NCBI RefSeq assembly: GCF_039539445.1
Contig: NZ_BAABDD010000020.1
Location: 29,851-93,850, forward strand
Source: Salinactinospora qingdaonensis
Lineage (GTDB): Bacteria; Actinomycetota; Actinomycetes; Streptosporangiales; Streptosporangiaceae
Direction of reading: 5' to 3'
DNA length: 64,000 bases
Positions 51,245 through 60,839 of the stretch are shown piece after piece. The first letter of the stretch is position 1. Each line of letters begins with the position of its first letter. The position numbers and the translations under genes were made by a program. The notes below the pieces were generated by a model. The model was not told the origin of the DNA. It saw nothing but the letters and a program-made list of their open reading frames with translations, and did not search any database.

Positions 51245-52121
51245 CCCGAGTGGGCAGCCGCGCAGCCAAGGCCGCGCGGCCTCTTTCGGCCAGAACCGAA
51301 ACATGTTGCCGGGGCCGTGGCCACCGCGTTGACTAGATCCCGGTCGCGCACCGCAGCAGCGATCCCAACGGCGTCCCCGGCGCTGCCCAGTCCTCGCCGA
51401 CATCCGGAACGAGGCTCCCTCACGCGCCGGGAACGCCGGCGGGCACGTTGCGAAGCAGCACACCAGGGAACCGGGGCAACGGCGGCAGCACTCGTCTCCG
51501 CGCCTGTGCGGGGGTCGGGCACGGCGACGCTGCCGGCCGCGCCCCGCCGTGGCGACCGACGGTGTCCCTGCGCGTGCGCCGGTTCCGGCCGGCGCACGCG
51601 GTTGCCCCACCTTCGGTGTGCCAGTGTCCTCGCTGGTCACCCCATGCCGACCACCGGGGGCCGGCTCCCCTCCCCCGGCCCCCGGTCTTCGAGGCAGGTA
51701 TGAACCGGCGGGAAAGCCGACCCGGGCTCGCCCCCTCGCCCCCCGCGTCGCCGGACCGCCCTACAGCGCCGGGCAGTGCTTGGGGAAACGTCGCCCCCGC
51801 TGGGACAGCCGGTGAAGGCCGGTAGCACACCGGACTCCCCGGGCCGCCTGGCCGCAGCAGCCGGAAGCGGCCGGGCGGCGTGTCGGGGCGACCGACCCGC
51901 CTGCTTCGATTACCTTCGGTGTCTGTTGCTGGACTTCTGGTGATCAACGACGCGAGTCGGTCATGCCCGGCTCAAGGCCGGCGCCGACAGTCTCGGGAGC
52001 GCAGCGCGCCATGGGAGCGTGGCGGGCATGTCGCACCGGGCCGCGGCTGGGGTCGCCGGGCCGAACCAAGGGCACGCGAGCGGACCACAGGCGGGATAGG
52101 CCAGGCCGGGAAGGACGCAAG
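51245..52121. other. Intergenic, no gene seen
   Basis: About 880 bases of very GC-rich sequence with only low-complexity frames. No repeat core, terminator or operator was recognised. The last 100 bases should contain the VOC gene promoter. Confidence 0.4.
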
Positions 52122-52577
52122 ATGGATCGCGAGGACCTGCCCGCCCCCGAGGAGGGGCTGGTGCTGACCCACTTTCTAACCGTGCGCGACGTCGTGAGGT
52201 CGCGCACCTTCTATGCCGACATCCTCGGCGGGCGGATCGTGCTGGAGGAGAATCCGGCCATCGTCAAGGTCGCCAACTCCTGGATCATCATGAACCCCGG
52301 TGGTGGCCCCACCCCCGACAAGCCCGACGTCACCCTGCGCCCTCCCGAGGCGGGCGACCCGGTGTCGGCCTTCATGAACGTGCGCGTGTCCGACGTCGCC
52401 ACCTTCTACGAGGAGGCGGTGGCCAAGGGCGCGCGGTTCCTCACCGCACCTTTAGACCGCAAGGCCGAACTGCGGTGCTACATGCACGACCCGGACGGCT
52501 ACCTCATCGAGGTCGGCCAGGCGACCGGGATGCTCGCCGGCGTCTTCGCCGACCTCGTCGAGGAGAGCTCCCCATAA
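52122..52577 (+). CDS. VOC (glyoxalase/bleomycin resistance) family protein
   Basis: 151-aa vicinal oxygen chelate protein. The first beta-alpha-beta unit is LTHFLTVRDVVRSRTFYADILGGRIVLEENPAIVKV; the second ends LRCYMHDPDGYLIEVGQAT, where E is the usual metal ligand. The ATG at 52122 has GGAAGGA in front; the longer frame is not conserved-like. The substrate is unknown. The pterin dehydratase gene follows after 97 bp on the same strand. Confidence 0.88.
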   Translation: MDREDLPAPEEGLVLTHFLTVRDVVRSRTFYADILGGRIVLEENPAIVKVANSWIIMNPGGGPTPDKPDVTLRPPEAGDPVSAFMNVRVSDVATFYEEAVAKGARFLTAPLDRKAELRCYMHDPDGYLIEVGQATGMLAGVFADLVEESSP

Positions 52578-52674
52578 AACAGGGGAAACGGTGGGCGGCG
52601 TCGCGCCCCTGCCGCCGGAACCGCTGGCACAGTGGGGCACGCACGATACCGCCACGTTTCGTCGAGGAGAGAGC

Positions 52675-52959
52675 ATGCCTGAACTGCTGAGCGCGCAGGC
52701 CATCGAGCAGGAGCTGTCGGAGCTGCCCGGCTGGACCCGCGAAGGCGACACCCTCACCCGAACCTGGGAGGTCAAGGGGTTTAACGCCGCGATGCAGCTC
52801 GCCAATGTCGTGGCCTACGTCGCCAACCGGGCCAACCACCACCCCGACATCCTGGTTCACGACTACAAGTGGGTGACCGTCACCACGACCACCCACGACT
52901 CGGGCGGGATCACCGGCAACGACACCGCGTTGGCCCGCACGATCGAGGCCACGCTTTAG
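52675..52959 (+). CDS. Pterin-4a-carbinolamine dehydratase
   Basis: 94-aa PCD/DCoH family protein. The active-site pattern is present as NHHPDILVHDYKWVTVTTTTHDSGGITGNDTALA, giving the HHP...TH...G-T..D signature. It dehydrates 4a-hydroxytetrahydropterin formed by aromatic amino acid hydroxylases. Length and motif are normal. The start at 52675 follows GAGGAGAG. No pterin-dependent hydroxylase gene is in this window. Confidence 0.93.
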   Translation: MPELLSAQAIEQELSELPGWTREGDTLTRTWEVKGFNAAMQLANVVAYVANRANHHPDILVHDYKWVTVTTTTHDSGGITGNDTALARTIEATL

Positions 52960-54333
52960 CCCCCGACCGCCCCGCCGGGCCGCGGCGTGGTCCGGTCCCG
53001 TGGGGCCGGACCACGCCGCGGCTCACGTGGAGCCGCGCTCGACCAGCTCAGTGGGGAGGATGATCCCCGCCGACGCCTCACCGCCGAGGAGTTCCAGCAG
53101 CAGACTGCACCGCCGAGGTCTTCGGCGAGGTCTGCCCCGGAGGGTGGGGCTTGCGGCGGGGTGTGGCTCTGGCCTGAGGAGAGCGCGCGGGGTTTCCCGT
53201 CGCTCGTGCCTCGATCGCTTCGCGATCTCGGCAGCCCGGGGCGGGCTGTGGCCACGGTGAGGCCGACACTACGACGAGCAAACTATGACTCCGCCAGGAC
53301 CACCACGAGCAGATAGCCCACGGTGAGGCCGACAAGGCCACCACAAGCAGGCTGGGGCGGGTGCCGGGCTCAACACCTTCTGGACCCCCCGCTGCCCCCC
53401 GCAGAGACCCCGCCGCCCATCGCTGTATCCCCCCACAGCACCACCGCACACAACAACGACACCCGCGGGGACACAGCACCACCCCGCGCGACAACGACAC
53501 CCGCGGGGACACAGCACCACCCCGCGCGACAACGACACCCGCGGGGACACAGCACCACCCCGCGCGACAACGATGTCCCAGGGGACAGCGATGCCCTGGG
53601 AAAGAGCCACGTCGCACGCGACAACGACACCCTGGACACAGCAACACCCCGTGCTGGAGCGACGTTTCTTCCCCCTCGCCGTTTCCGGTCGTCCCCCGCC
53701 ACGGCGCCCCCGTGAAGCTGCCGAGATCGCGAAGCGATCGAGGCACGAGCGAACATCACGCCCTTCAGGTATGGATCACCCGCCGAAACCGCCAAGATCA
53801 CGCAACGAGCAAGGCACGAACAACCGGCACCATCTCCCCACCCCACCTCACCCCCATAGACCCCCGGGACAGCGGGAGGTGGCCCGAGCTCTGGTCCCGC
53901 TGGGGCGCCGAACACCTTTGAACGCAGCGGGAGGCGGTGATACACCGTGCGGGCACAGCAGCACTGTTCACCGCGAGAAACGACATCTGGGACGGCAGCG
54001 GCTCCTCGCTGTGACAATCCCATAACTGACCGGCTGCGGCGTTGTGCGTAGCGGCGGGCGGTGACGCGGCTCCGTCCTTAACCCTCCGCCGAGCGGTCGG
54101 CCGATGGAGCGAGCCACGACAGCGCGGCGCCGCCACGCCCGGCGCCTTCGCCGCTGTAACAACCGGGCCTGGCGAACGAGGCCGCTGTGCTTCGACACGC
54201 CCGCAGCCGCGGGGGATGCGAGCGCCGGCGGCGGGTCCACGGCGTGTTTCACGAAGATCAAAAAGCTGTGACCAGCGGTCTTCTCGTGCCCTCCCCCTTG
54301 ACACTCCAAGATCGGCCCACCTACCGTTGTTGT
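52960..54333. other. Long intergenic repeat region
   Basis: No gene seen. It holds palindromic cores at 53204-53235 (plus orientation) and 53717-53748 (minus orientation), a degenerate one near 53785, and a 38-bp tandem repeat at 53458-53571. The rest is low-complexity GC-rich sequence. Confidence 0.6.
53458..53571. repeat. 38-bp tandem repeat, three exact units
   Basis: Units at 53458-53495, 53496-53533 and 53534-53571 are identical and begin CGACACCCGCGGGGACACAG. A decayed fourth partial unit follows. There are no spacers, so it is not a CRISPR array. Confidence 0.9.
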
Positions 54334-54366
54334 TCTAATAATCGATTATTAGAGAGTAATAATCGA
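54334..54366. promoter_or_regulatory. AT-rich operator: 20-bp palindrome plus half site
   Basis: TCTAATAATCGATTATTAGA (54334-54353) is a perfect palindrome; TAATAATCGA (54357-54366) repeats one half. It lies 48-80 bp before the ABC ATPase start, in an otherwise GC-rich region. It is a strong candidate operator for the transport/catabolic cluster, perhaps bound by the IclR regulator at its end. Confidence 0.7.
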
Positions 54367-54413
54367 GGGTTGCAGTTTTTCCTGCGCCCTTCACGACTGG
54401 GAGGACCGGCCGC

Positions 54414-55196
54414 ATGGATTCGGGATTGATCTCCGCCAGTGGCATCGAGATGCGCTTCGGCGGTGAAAGCGCTGGACAACCAGTCCTCGACAACCTCGAC
54501 ATCACCATCTCCGCGGGAAGTTTCGTCACGCTGCTCGGCCCGTCGGGCTGCGGGAAAAGCACCCTGCTCAAAATCCTGGGCGGGCTTCTCGACCCGACCT
54601 CGGGCGAGGTCGCCATCGGCGGACGCCCGCCGGCAGCGGCCGTCAAAGAACGCCAGATCGGCCTCGTTCCGCAGCGGCCGGCCCTGCTGCCCTGGAAAAC
54701 CGCGCTCCAAAACGCGAGCATGCTGCACCACATCGCCGGCGGTGGCGGCAAAAAAGCCGACTCCACCGAAGCCGCCTCCCACGCACTCGAACTCGTGGGG
54801 CTGACTGAGGCCGGCGACAAACTGCCGCACCAACTCTCAGGCGGTATGGCCCAGCGTGTCTCGATCGCCCGCGCCTTGGCGATGGACCCGGCCATTTTGC
54901 TGATGGACGAACCCTTCGGCGCGCTCGACGCCATCACCCGCGACGAGATGAACGAGAAGCTCGCCGAAATCTGGGCGGCGACCGGCAAGACCATCATCTT
55001 CGTCACCCATTCGATCGGCGAGGCGATCTTCCTCTCCGACACCGTCCACGTGATGGGCCGCGACCCCGGCCGCATCATCGAAACCCTCGACATCGAGCTA
55101 GAGCGGCCACGGACCCGGGATGTTTTCGGCGACCCGACCTTCACCGCCTACTCCGGGAGGCTGCGCGACCTCCTCGAACCGAAAGCGATGGTCTGA
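54414..55196 (+). CDS. ABC transporter ATP-binding protein (SsuB/TauB type)
   Basis: 260-aa ATPase: Walker A LLGPSGCGKSTLL, Q-loop VPQRPALLPWKT, signature LSGGMAQRVSIARAL, Walker B ILLMDEPFGALD and the H-loop FVTHS. The PALLPW sequence is typical of the nitrate/sulfonate/taurine class. It energises the permease encoded 2 bp downstream. The start has GGGAGG upstream. First gene of the cluster that follows the palindromic operator. Confidence 0.95.
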   Translation: MDSGLISASGIEMRFGGESAGQPVLDNLDITISAGSFVTLLGPSGCGKSTLLKILGGLLDPTSGEVAIGGRPPAAAVKERQIGLVPQRPALLPWKTALQNASMLHHIAGGGGKKADSTEAASHALELVGLTEAGDKLPHQLSGGMAQRVSIARALAMDPAILLMDEPFGALDAITRDEMNEKLAEIWAATGKTIIFVTHSIGEAIFLSDTVHVMGRDPGRIIETLDIELERPRTRDVFGDPTFTAYSGRLRDLLEPKAMV

Positions 55197-55198
55197 CA

Positions 55199-56035
55199 AT
55201 GGCGACCCCGACAGCCGCCAAGCGCGAACCCGCCACCGAACCCGGTGTTCGCGGCCCAGGCAAGCTGAGAAAGTGGTTCGCCAGCGCGTGGCCGAGCGCG
55301 CTGGTCCTGGTCGGCATCCTCATCGTCTGGGAACTCGCCGTCGAGATCCTCGGAATCTCCGAATTCGTCCTCGCCAAGCCCAGTGAGTTCATCGCCGAAA
55401 CCTGGCAGTCGCGGGAACTGCTGGCGGCGGCCACCTGGGTCACCACCCAAGAAATCGTCTACGGCTTCCTCATCAGCGTCGCCGTGGGAATCGCGCTGGC
55501 CGTGCTGATCGCACGCTTCAACTGGCTGTACCGCGCGATCTATCCACTCATCGTGCTTTTCCAGGTCGTGCCCAAAGTGGCGCTGGCCCCCATCTTCATT
55601 CTGTGGTTCGGCTACGAGCTGACCCCGAAACTGCTGCTGGTCGTCGTGATCGCCTTCTTCCCGATCACGCTCAACATGCTCGTCGGGCTCAGAAGCATCG
55701 ACCAGGATCTGCTGCTGCTCATGAGATCCGTGGGAGCCACCCGCAACCAGATTCTGACCAGAATCCAGATACCGACCTCACTGCCCTACCTGTTCGCCGG
55801 AATGCGGATCGCGATCACCCTCGCCGTGATCGGCGCGGTCGTCGCCGAATTCGCCGGCGCCTCAGACGGGTTGGGCTACCTCATCCAATTCGCCTCGACC
55901 CAGCTCGACACACCTTTGATGTTCTCCGCACTCATCGTGGTCTCACTGCTGGGCCTGGTCCTCTACTACGGCATGTCATTGGTGGAACTCGTTCTCGCAC
56001 GCACGTTCCCCCACATCCGCGACGCCGAACAGTGA
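55199..56035 (+). CDS. ABC transporter permease (SsuC/TauC type)
   Basis: 278-aa inner-membrane protein with about six hydrophobic segments (first at about 34-52, ALVLVGILIVWELAVEIL). The EAA loop is seen in LRSIDQDLLLLMRSVGATRNQILTRIQIPTSLPYLFAG. The class matches the upstream ATPase. It starts 2 bp after the ATPase stop and is followed by the binding protein, completing a transporter for a small organic anion or aromatic or heterocyclic compound; the substrate is unknown. Confidence 0.94.
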   Translation: MATPTAAKREPATEPGVRGPGKLRKWFASAWPSALVLVGILIVWELAVEILGISEFVLAKPSEFIAETWQSRELLAAATWVTTQEIVYGFLISVAVGIALAVLIARFNWLYRAIYPLIVLFQVVPKVALAPIFILWFGYELTPKLLLVVVIAFFPITLNMLVGLRSIDQDLLLLMRSVGATRNQILTRIQIPTSLPYLFAGMRIAITLAVIGAVVAEFAGASDGLGYLIQFASTQLDTPLMFSALIVVSLLGLVLYYGMSLVELVLARTFPHIRDAEQ

Positions 56036-56124
56036 CAGTCCACCGCCGCTCTTCTCACCACCCGACTGTCCCGCTCGTGGCACCACCTCTCACCATTCAC
56101 CTCTGATCTCCTACGGAGCACGCC

Positions 56125-57174
56125 ATGACCAACCTCAAGAAGTCGGCTGCTTTCGCCGGCTCCGCCGTTTTGCTGCTGGCCACCGCCTGTGGTTCCGGTG
56201 AATCCGCCGAGCAGGGCAGCGGCGGCGAGCCCGACACCGTCACCGTCCAACTCGACTACCAACTGCGCGGCAACCACGGGATGTTCTACGTGGCCCGGGA
56301 GATGGGCTACTTCGAGGAAGAAAACATCAACGTCGAGGAGATCACCACCGGCTCCGGCTCGCCCGACGCGCTGCGCATCGTGGGCAAGGGCCAAGCCGAC
56401 TTCGGCTTCGCCGACCTGCCCTCCCTGGTGACCGCGCGCTCCCAGAACGTTCCGGTGCAGACCTTGGCCGCGGTCAACCAGGTCTCCCCGCTGGGGATGT
56501 GCTCGCTGGCCGACAACCTCGAACTCGACTCGGTGGAGGATCTGCGCGGGTCGAAGGTGGGCGTGCACCCGGGCGGCTCCACCTTCATCTTCTACAAGGC
56601 GCTGCTCCAGGCCAACGGCATCGAGCGCGACGAGATGGAGGAGGTCACGGTCACCCCGCCCTACGAGAACTACCTCGTCGAAGGCCAAGTCGACTCGGTC
56701 GTGTGCTACATCGACGCCGAGGTTCCCATCTTGGAGGACGCCGCCGGCGGCGAGGGGGCACTGAGCATCCTGCAAGGCTCCGACGCCGGCTACGAAGCCT
56801 ACGGCTCCGGCCTGGTCACCAGCGACGAGATGGTCGAGGACAACAGCGACCTCGTCCAGCGGTTCACCAACGCCTACCTGCGCGCCTTCGACTACGTCAA
56901 CGAGAACCCCGGTGAGACCGCGCAGCTTTTGGCTGAGACCTCCCCCGAACAGGCCGACAACGCCGGACTGTTCGAGGAGCAGCTACAGGCCGACATCGAC
57001 CACACCTTCACCAGCGACGCCACCGAGGAGCTGGGCCTGGGGGCGATGACCGAGGACAAGTGGAACGCCACCATCGACATCCTCGCCGACCAGGGCGTCC
57101 TCGAAGGCACCCCGCCCGCGGCCGAAGACGTCTACGCCCCGGAGTTCACCGAGTCCTACTACGCCGAGAACTAA
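56125..57174 (+). CDS. ABC substrate-binding lipoprotein (NMT1/SsuA-like)
   Basis: 349-aa extracytoplasmic lipoprotein. Signal peptide with lipobox LLATAC (acylated Cys about residue 21), then a Gly/Glu linker. The binding domain has TVQLDYQLRGNHGMFYVAREMGYFEEENINVE, the NMT1/ThiY/SsuA start, and GSKVGVHPGGSTFIFYKALL. It delivers ligand to the permease and ATPase encoded just upstream. The NMT1-type fold often binds pyrimidine- or sulfonate-like or aromatic compounds. Confidence 0.93.
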   Translation: MTNLKKSAAFAGSAVLLLATACGSGESAEQGSGGEPDTVTVQLDYQLRGNHGMFYVAREMGYFEEENINVEEITTGSGSPDALRIVGKGQADFGFADLPSLVTARSQNVPVQTLAAVNQVSPLGMCSLADNLELDSVEDLRGSKVGVHPGGSTFIFYKALLQANGIERDEMEEVTVTPPYENYLVEGQVDSVVCYIDAEVPILEDAAGGEGALSILQGSDAGYEAYGSGLVTSDEMVEDNSDLVQRFTNAYLRAFDYVNENPGETAQLLAETSPEQADNAGLFEEQLQADIDHTFTSDATEELGLGAMTEDKWNATIDILADQGVLEGTPPAAEDVYAPEFTESYYAEN

Positions 57175-57214
57175 CGGGACACAGCCGCCGGGCACCCACA
57201 GCAACGAAGGGCCA

Positions 57215-58378
57215 ATGACATTGACCACCAGCGAGAACGGCCGCCACGCCGAGATCTCGGGAGCGGGATTCGCGGGACTGACCGCGGCCACCGCCCTAGC
57301 ACTGCGCGGCTGGACGGTACGCCTCCACGAGAAGGGAAACGAGTTACGGGAGCAGGGCGCGGGCATCGTCTTGTGGGAGAACAGCATCAAGGTGCTGGAA
57401 GCGATCGGCGCCTACGACGCGGTGCTCGCCGATTCGATGACCCCGCCCTACTACGAGACGCGGATGCACGGCTCCACCGTCTCACGCGAAGAGTTCGGTG
57501 ACCTGCGCTGGCGCACGCTAACCCGCCCCCACCTGCACCGCAGCCTGCTGGATGCGGCACTGCGCGCCGGGGTGGAGGTGCGCAGCGGCTCGGAGGTCGT
57601 GGCCGCCGATCCGGCCGGCTCGATCACGCTGGCCTCGGGTGAGACCTTCGAGGCCGACCTCGTGGTCGGCGCCGACGGGGTGCGCTCCAAGGTCCGCGAC
57701 TCCATCGGCTTCGAGCAGGACCGGTGGAAGTCCCGCGACGGCATCATCCGCTTCCTGGTGCCGCGCCACAAGGCCGAACTCGGCCCCGGCGAGTGGGACA
57801 ACGTCATCGACTTCTGGAACCTGGAGCCGCGTTACCTGCGGGTGCTGTACGTGCCCTGCAACGAGCGGGAGCTCTACGTCGCGCTGGGTGCGCCCCGTGC
57901 CGACGAGCAGGGCAGCCAGACCCCGATCGACCTGGACCTGTGGACATCGGTCTTCCCGGAACTCACCCCGGTGCTCAAGTCGGCCGCCGTAGCTGAGGAC
58001 GCCCGCTACTACGGCTACCAAACCACCAAGCTGCGGCACTGGTCCCACGGGCGCGTGGCGCTGGTGGGCGACTCCGCCCACGCGATGTGCCCGGCGCTGG
58101 CCCAAGGCGCCGGGACCGCGATGGCCAACGCCTACACCCTGGCCACGGCCGCGACTGCCGCCGACGACGACAGCGACGCATTCGCGGCGGCGCTGCGCGA
58201 CTGGGAGCGCCTGGAGCGGCCGATCACCGACCGCTGCCAGCAGCGTTCGGCCGACTACGCCGCGACCCGGCGTATGGCCGAAGGCAACCAGTTCGGCCCG
58301 GAGAACCTGGAGACCGCGGTCTACGACCCCACGGACCCGCTGCGCCACGGCGCCGGCGCGGCCGGGAAGCAGAGGTGA
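57215..58378 (+). CDS. FAD-dependent aromatic-ring monooxygenase
   Basis: 387-aa class A flavin monooxygenase. AEISGAGFAGLTAATALALRGWTVRLHEKG is the FAD-binding motif, DLVVGADGVRSKVR the DG motif, and GRVALVGDSAHAMCPALAQGAGTAMANA the GD motif. Such enzymes hydroxylate salicylate, hydroxybenzoates or N-heterocycles using NAD(P)H. It follows the transporter and precedes an AA_synth gene by 2 bp, so it probably performs the first attack on the imported compound. Confidence 0.92.
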   Translation: MTLTTSENGRHAEISGAGFAGLTAATALALRGWTVRLHEKGNELREQGAGIVLWENSIKVLEAIGAYDAVLADSMTPPYYETRMHGSTVSREEFGDLRWRTLTRPHLHRSLLDAALRAGVEVRSGSEVVAADPAGSITLASGETFEADLVVGADGVRSKVRDSIGFEQDRWKSRDGIIRFLVPRHKAELGPGEWDNVIDFWNLEPRYLRVLYVPCNERELYVALGAPRADEQGSQTPIDLDLWTSVFPELTPVLKSAAVAEDARYYGYQTTKLRHWSHGRVALVGDSAHAMCPALAQGAGTAMANAYTLATAATAADDDSDAFAAALRDWERLERPITDRCQQRSADYAATRRMAEGNQFGPENLETAVYDPTDPLRHGAGAAGKQR

Positions 58379-58380
58379 GG

Positions 58381-58980
58381 ATGAGCGCGCACGCCACCGT
58401 CGAGGACAGCTACCAGGTGCGCCGCTGGGTGGGCACCGTCGAGGAGACGGTCCACGAGAACGGCCCCAAGGCCGGGGAGCCGCTGGTCAAGGCCGCCTGC
58501 GGCGTGGTGATCCGCAACCCCTTCGCCGGCGGCTACGTCACCGACCTGTCCGCCCTGACCGAGCCCAGCGCCGCCCTCGGGACGGCGCTGGGCACCCGGG
58601 CCGTGGCGCTGCTGGGAGGTCGGGAGCCGCAAAGCTACGGCAAGGGCGGCATCGCCGGAACCGACGGCGAGCAGGAGCACGTGGTCGCCTGCATCACCAC
58701 GACCTTCGGCGATGCGCTGCGCGCGGCCGTGGGTGGGGGGCTGGCGTGGATCTCCTCGGCCACCAAGACCGCCGCGCCCGGCACCCCCATCGACATCCCG
58801 CTGGCCTTCAAAGACGACGTCTATGTCCGCTCCCACTACGACGCCGTCACGCTGACCGCAGCCGACGCGCCGCGCCCCGACGAGCTGCTCATCTGTGTCG
58901 CCGTGGCCACCGGCGGGCGGGTCCACCACCGTGTCGGGGGCCGCAGCGTGGCCGAGGCTCGGGCCGCGGCCCGAGCCTGA
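58381..58980 (+). CDS. AA_synth (DUF1185) family protein
   Basis: 199-aa protein of the 'amino acid synthesis' family (PF06684 type): YQVRRWVGTVEETVHENG, KAACGVVIRNPFAGGYVTDLSAL, SYGKGGIAGTDGEQEHVVACITTTFGDALRAAVGGG, and SATKTAAPGTPIDIPLAFKD. Members are found in ring-cleavage and amide-hydrolysis operons, and some act as hydrolases of heterocycle-derived amides. The start at 58381 follows the monooxygenase by 2 bp, so the two are coupled. The exact reaction here is unknown. Confidence 0.85.
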   Translation: MSAHATVEDSYQVRRWVGTVEETVHENGPKAGEPLVKAACGVVIRNPFAGGYVTDLSALTEPSAALGTALGTRAVALLGGREPQSYGKGGIAGTDGEQEHVVACITTTFGDALRAAVGGGLAWISSATKTAAPGTPIDIPLAFKDDVYVRSHYDAVTLTAADAPRPDELLICVAVATGGRVHHRVGGRSVAEARAAARA

Positions 58981-59053
58981 CCGGCCACCACCACGTTGAT
59001 TCGACACCGGCGCCGCCCCACCGGGCGGCGCCGGCACAACCGGAAGAGTCCAC

Positions 59054-59836
59054 ATGCCACACAGCCCGTACAGTGACGCCCTGCACCGCCAGGACGGCTC
59101 CATCGCCACCGTGCTCCACGACGTCGCCAGAGCACACCGGATCTTGGAGTTGGAAGGCCACGGCGACATGTCGATGGGCCACCTTTCCTACCGGGACCCC
59201 CACGGCCGCGGCCTGTGGCTCAAACAGGGCAACCTCGGCCTGGAGGAAGTCACCGGCGAGGACTTCATCCTGATCGACTTCGACGGCAACGTCTTGGAGG
59301 GACAGGGGCTGCGGCACCTGGAATGGCCGCTGCACAGCGAGATCATGCTCGCCCGCCCCGAAGTCAACGTCGTCGGCCACTCCCACCCGTTCCACTCCAC
59401 GATCTTCGGCGCCACAGACGCCGAACTCGGCCCCTACGTCAACCACGCGGTGTGGTTCGCCCACCACGGGGTACCGCGCTTCACCGAGACCAGCCACATC
59501 ATCACCACCCAGCCGCTGGGGACCGCCGTGGCCCGCACGCTCGGCCCGGCCGAAGCGGTACTGCTGGCCAACCACGGTGTGGCCTTCGTGGGCAGGAACG
59601 TCAAGGAGGCCACCCTCTCGGGGATCTTCCTGGAGAAGGCCGCCAAGGCACAGCTCGCCCTGGCTGCCTCAGGGTTGGGCCACGCCCCGCCCAGCGCCGC
59701 CGAAACCATCGAAAAGCACGAGGTCATCTACCCCGAGCGGGCCAAGGACAACTACTGGATGTACTTCAACCGCAAACTCGACGCCCTCGAAGGGCGCGCG
59801 GGCAGTGGGGCCCTCCGGGGCTACGAGGGGGCGTGA
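59054..59836 (+). CDS. Class II aldolase/adducin family protein
   Basis: 260-aa metal-dependent aldolase-like enzyme. Zinc ligands are H109-S-H111 in VVGHSHPFHSTIFG and a later His in LLANHGVAFVG; E96 in HSEIML could be the acid. It resembles L-fuculose-phosphate or 3,4-dihydroxyphthalate decarboxylase-type members. In this cluster, decarboxylation or retro-aldol cleavage of an oxidised ring product is plausible. It starts 73 bp after the AA_synth gene. Confidence 0.9.
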   Translation: MPHSPYSDALHRQDGSIATVLHDVARAHRILELEGHGDMSMGHLSYRDPHGRGLWLKQGNLGLEEVTGEDFILIDFDGNVLEGQGLRHLEWPLHSEIMLARPEVNVVGHSHPFHSTIFGATDAELGPYVNHAVWFAHHGVPRFTETSHIITTQPLGTAVARTLGPAEAVLLANHGVAFVGRNVKEATLSGIFLEKAAKAQLALAASGLGHAPPSAAETIEKHEVIYPERAKDNYWMYFNRKLDALEGRAGSGALRGYEGA

Positions 59837-59895
59837 GCGCACGGCCCCGCGCGCGGCATACGACACAACCAGCACAATGCCAAGGAGAGGACACC

Positions 59896-60828
59896 ATGAA
59901 CGTCCCTAAGACCAGCGCCGTGATCGGCTCGGGCACCATGGGCCCCGGCATCGCCGCACTGTTGGCCCGCTACGGTTCCACGGTCCGCCTCAACGACATC
60001 AGCGAGGAGGCGCTCCAGCGGGCCGAGACCGCGTGCACCACCGCTTCGTCGGTGCTGAACCAGCTCGAGATCCCCACCGTGCCCGGCGGTTCGGTGTCCT
60101 ACGAACTGGACCTCGCCACGGCGCTCACCGGCGCCGACCTCGTCATCGAGGCGGTTCCGGAGAAGCTGGAGCTGAAGAAGAGCGTCCTCGCCCAAATCGA
60201 GGCCGCGGTCGGCGCCGAGGTCATCATCGCCACCAACACCTCGGGCATCCCGATCTCGGACATGGCGGGCGCCATGTCCCACCCGGAACGCTTCATCGGC
60301 ATGCACTGGTCGAACCCGCCCCACTTGATTCCGATGATCGAGGTCATCAGGGGCGAGCAGACCACCGCCGAGGTCGAGGACGCGCTGGTGGGCATCGTCA
60401 AGGCGTTCGGCTACGAGGCGGTCATCGAAAAGGAGGTGCCCGGCTTCATCGAGAACCGGGTGCTGTACGCGATCATGCGCGAGTGCCTGTCGCTGGTCGA
60501 GCAGGGCGTGGCCACCCAGGAGGACCTGGACACCTGCGTGAAGTGGGGGATCGGCTACAAGCTGGCGGTCATCGGCCCGATGCGGCTGCTCGACATGGCC
60601 GGCCTCGACATCTACGAATCGGTGTCGAGCTACCTCAACCCCGACCTGTCCAACGAGTCGGGCATCTCACCGCTGGTGACCGACCTGACCAAGCAGAACA
60701 AGCTGGGCATGAAGACCGAGGACGGCATCTACCCCTACGGGGAGGGCGATGTCGCGGCCAAACGCGCCGACATCCTGCGCGGGCTGGTCACGGTGCGCAA
60801 GGCGCTCTCCGAGATTACACCGGTCTGA
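59896..60828 (+). CDS. 3-hydroxyacyl-CoA dehydrogenase family protein
   Basis: 310-aa NAD-dependent dehydrogenase. NAD motif AVIGSGTMGPGIAALLARYG, NTSGIPISDM, catalytic His in FIGMHWSNPPHLIPMIEVI with the paired Glu, and the C-terminal helical domain (ENRVLYAIMRECLSLVEQGVAT). GAGAGG precedes the ATG. It oxidises a 3-hydroxy acid or acyl-CoA in the pathway encoded by the cluster. The length is typical. Confidence 0.93.
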   Translation: MNVPKTSAVIGSGTMGPGIAALLARYGSTVRLNDISEEALQRAETACTTASSVLNQLEIPTVPGGSVSYELDLATALTGADLVIEAVPEKLELKKSVLAQIEAAVGAEVIIATNTSGIPISDMAGAMSHPERFIGMHWSNPPHLIPMIEVIRGEQTTAEVEDALVGIVKAFGYEAVIEKEVPGFIENRVLYAIMRECLSLVEQGVATQEDLDTCVKWGIGYKLAVIGPMRLLDMAGLDIYESVSSYLNPDLSNESGISPLVTDLTKQNKLGMKTEDGIYPYGEGDVAAKRADILRGLVTVRKALSEITPV

Positions 60829-60839
60829 GTCGGCCCGCG

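Noticed and set aside
53458..53571. CRISPR array.
   Set aside because: The repeats are contiguous with no spacers, and no cas genes are present.
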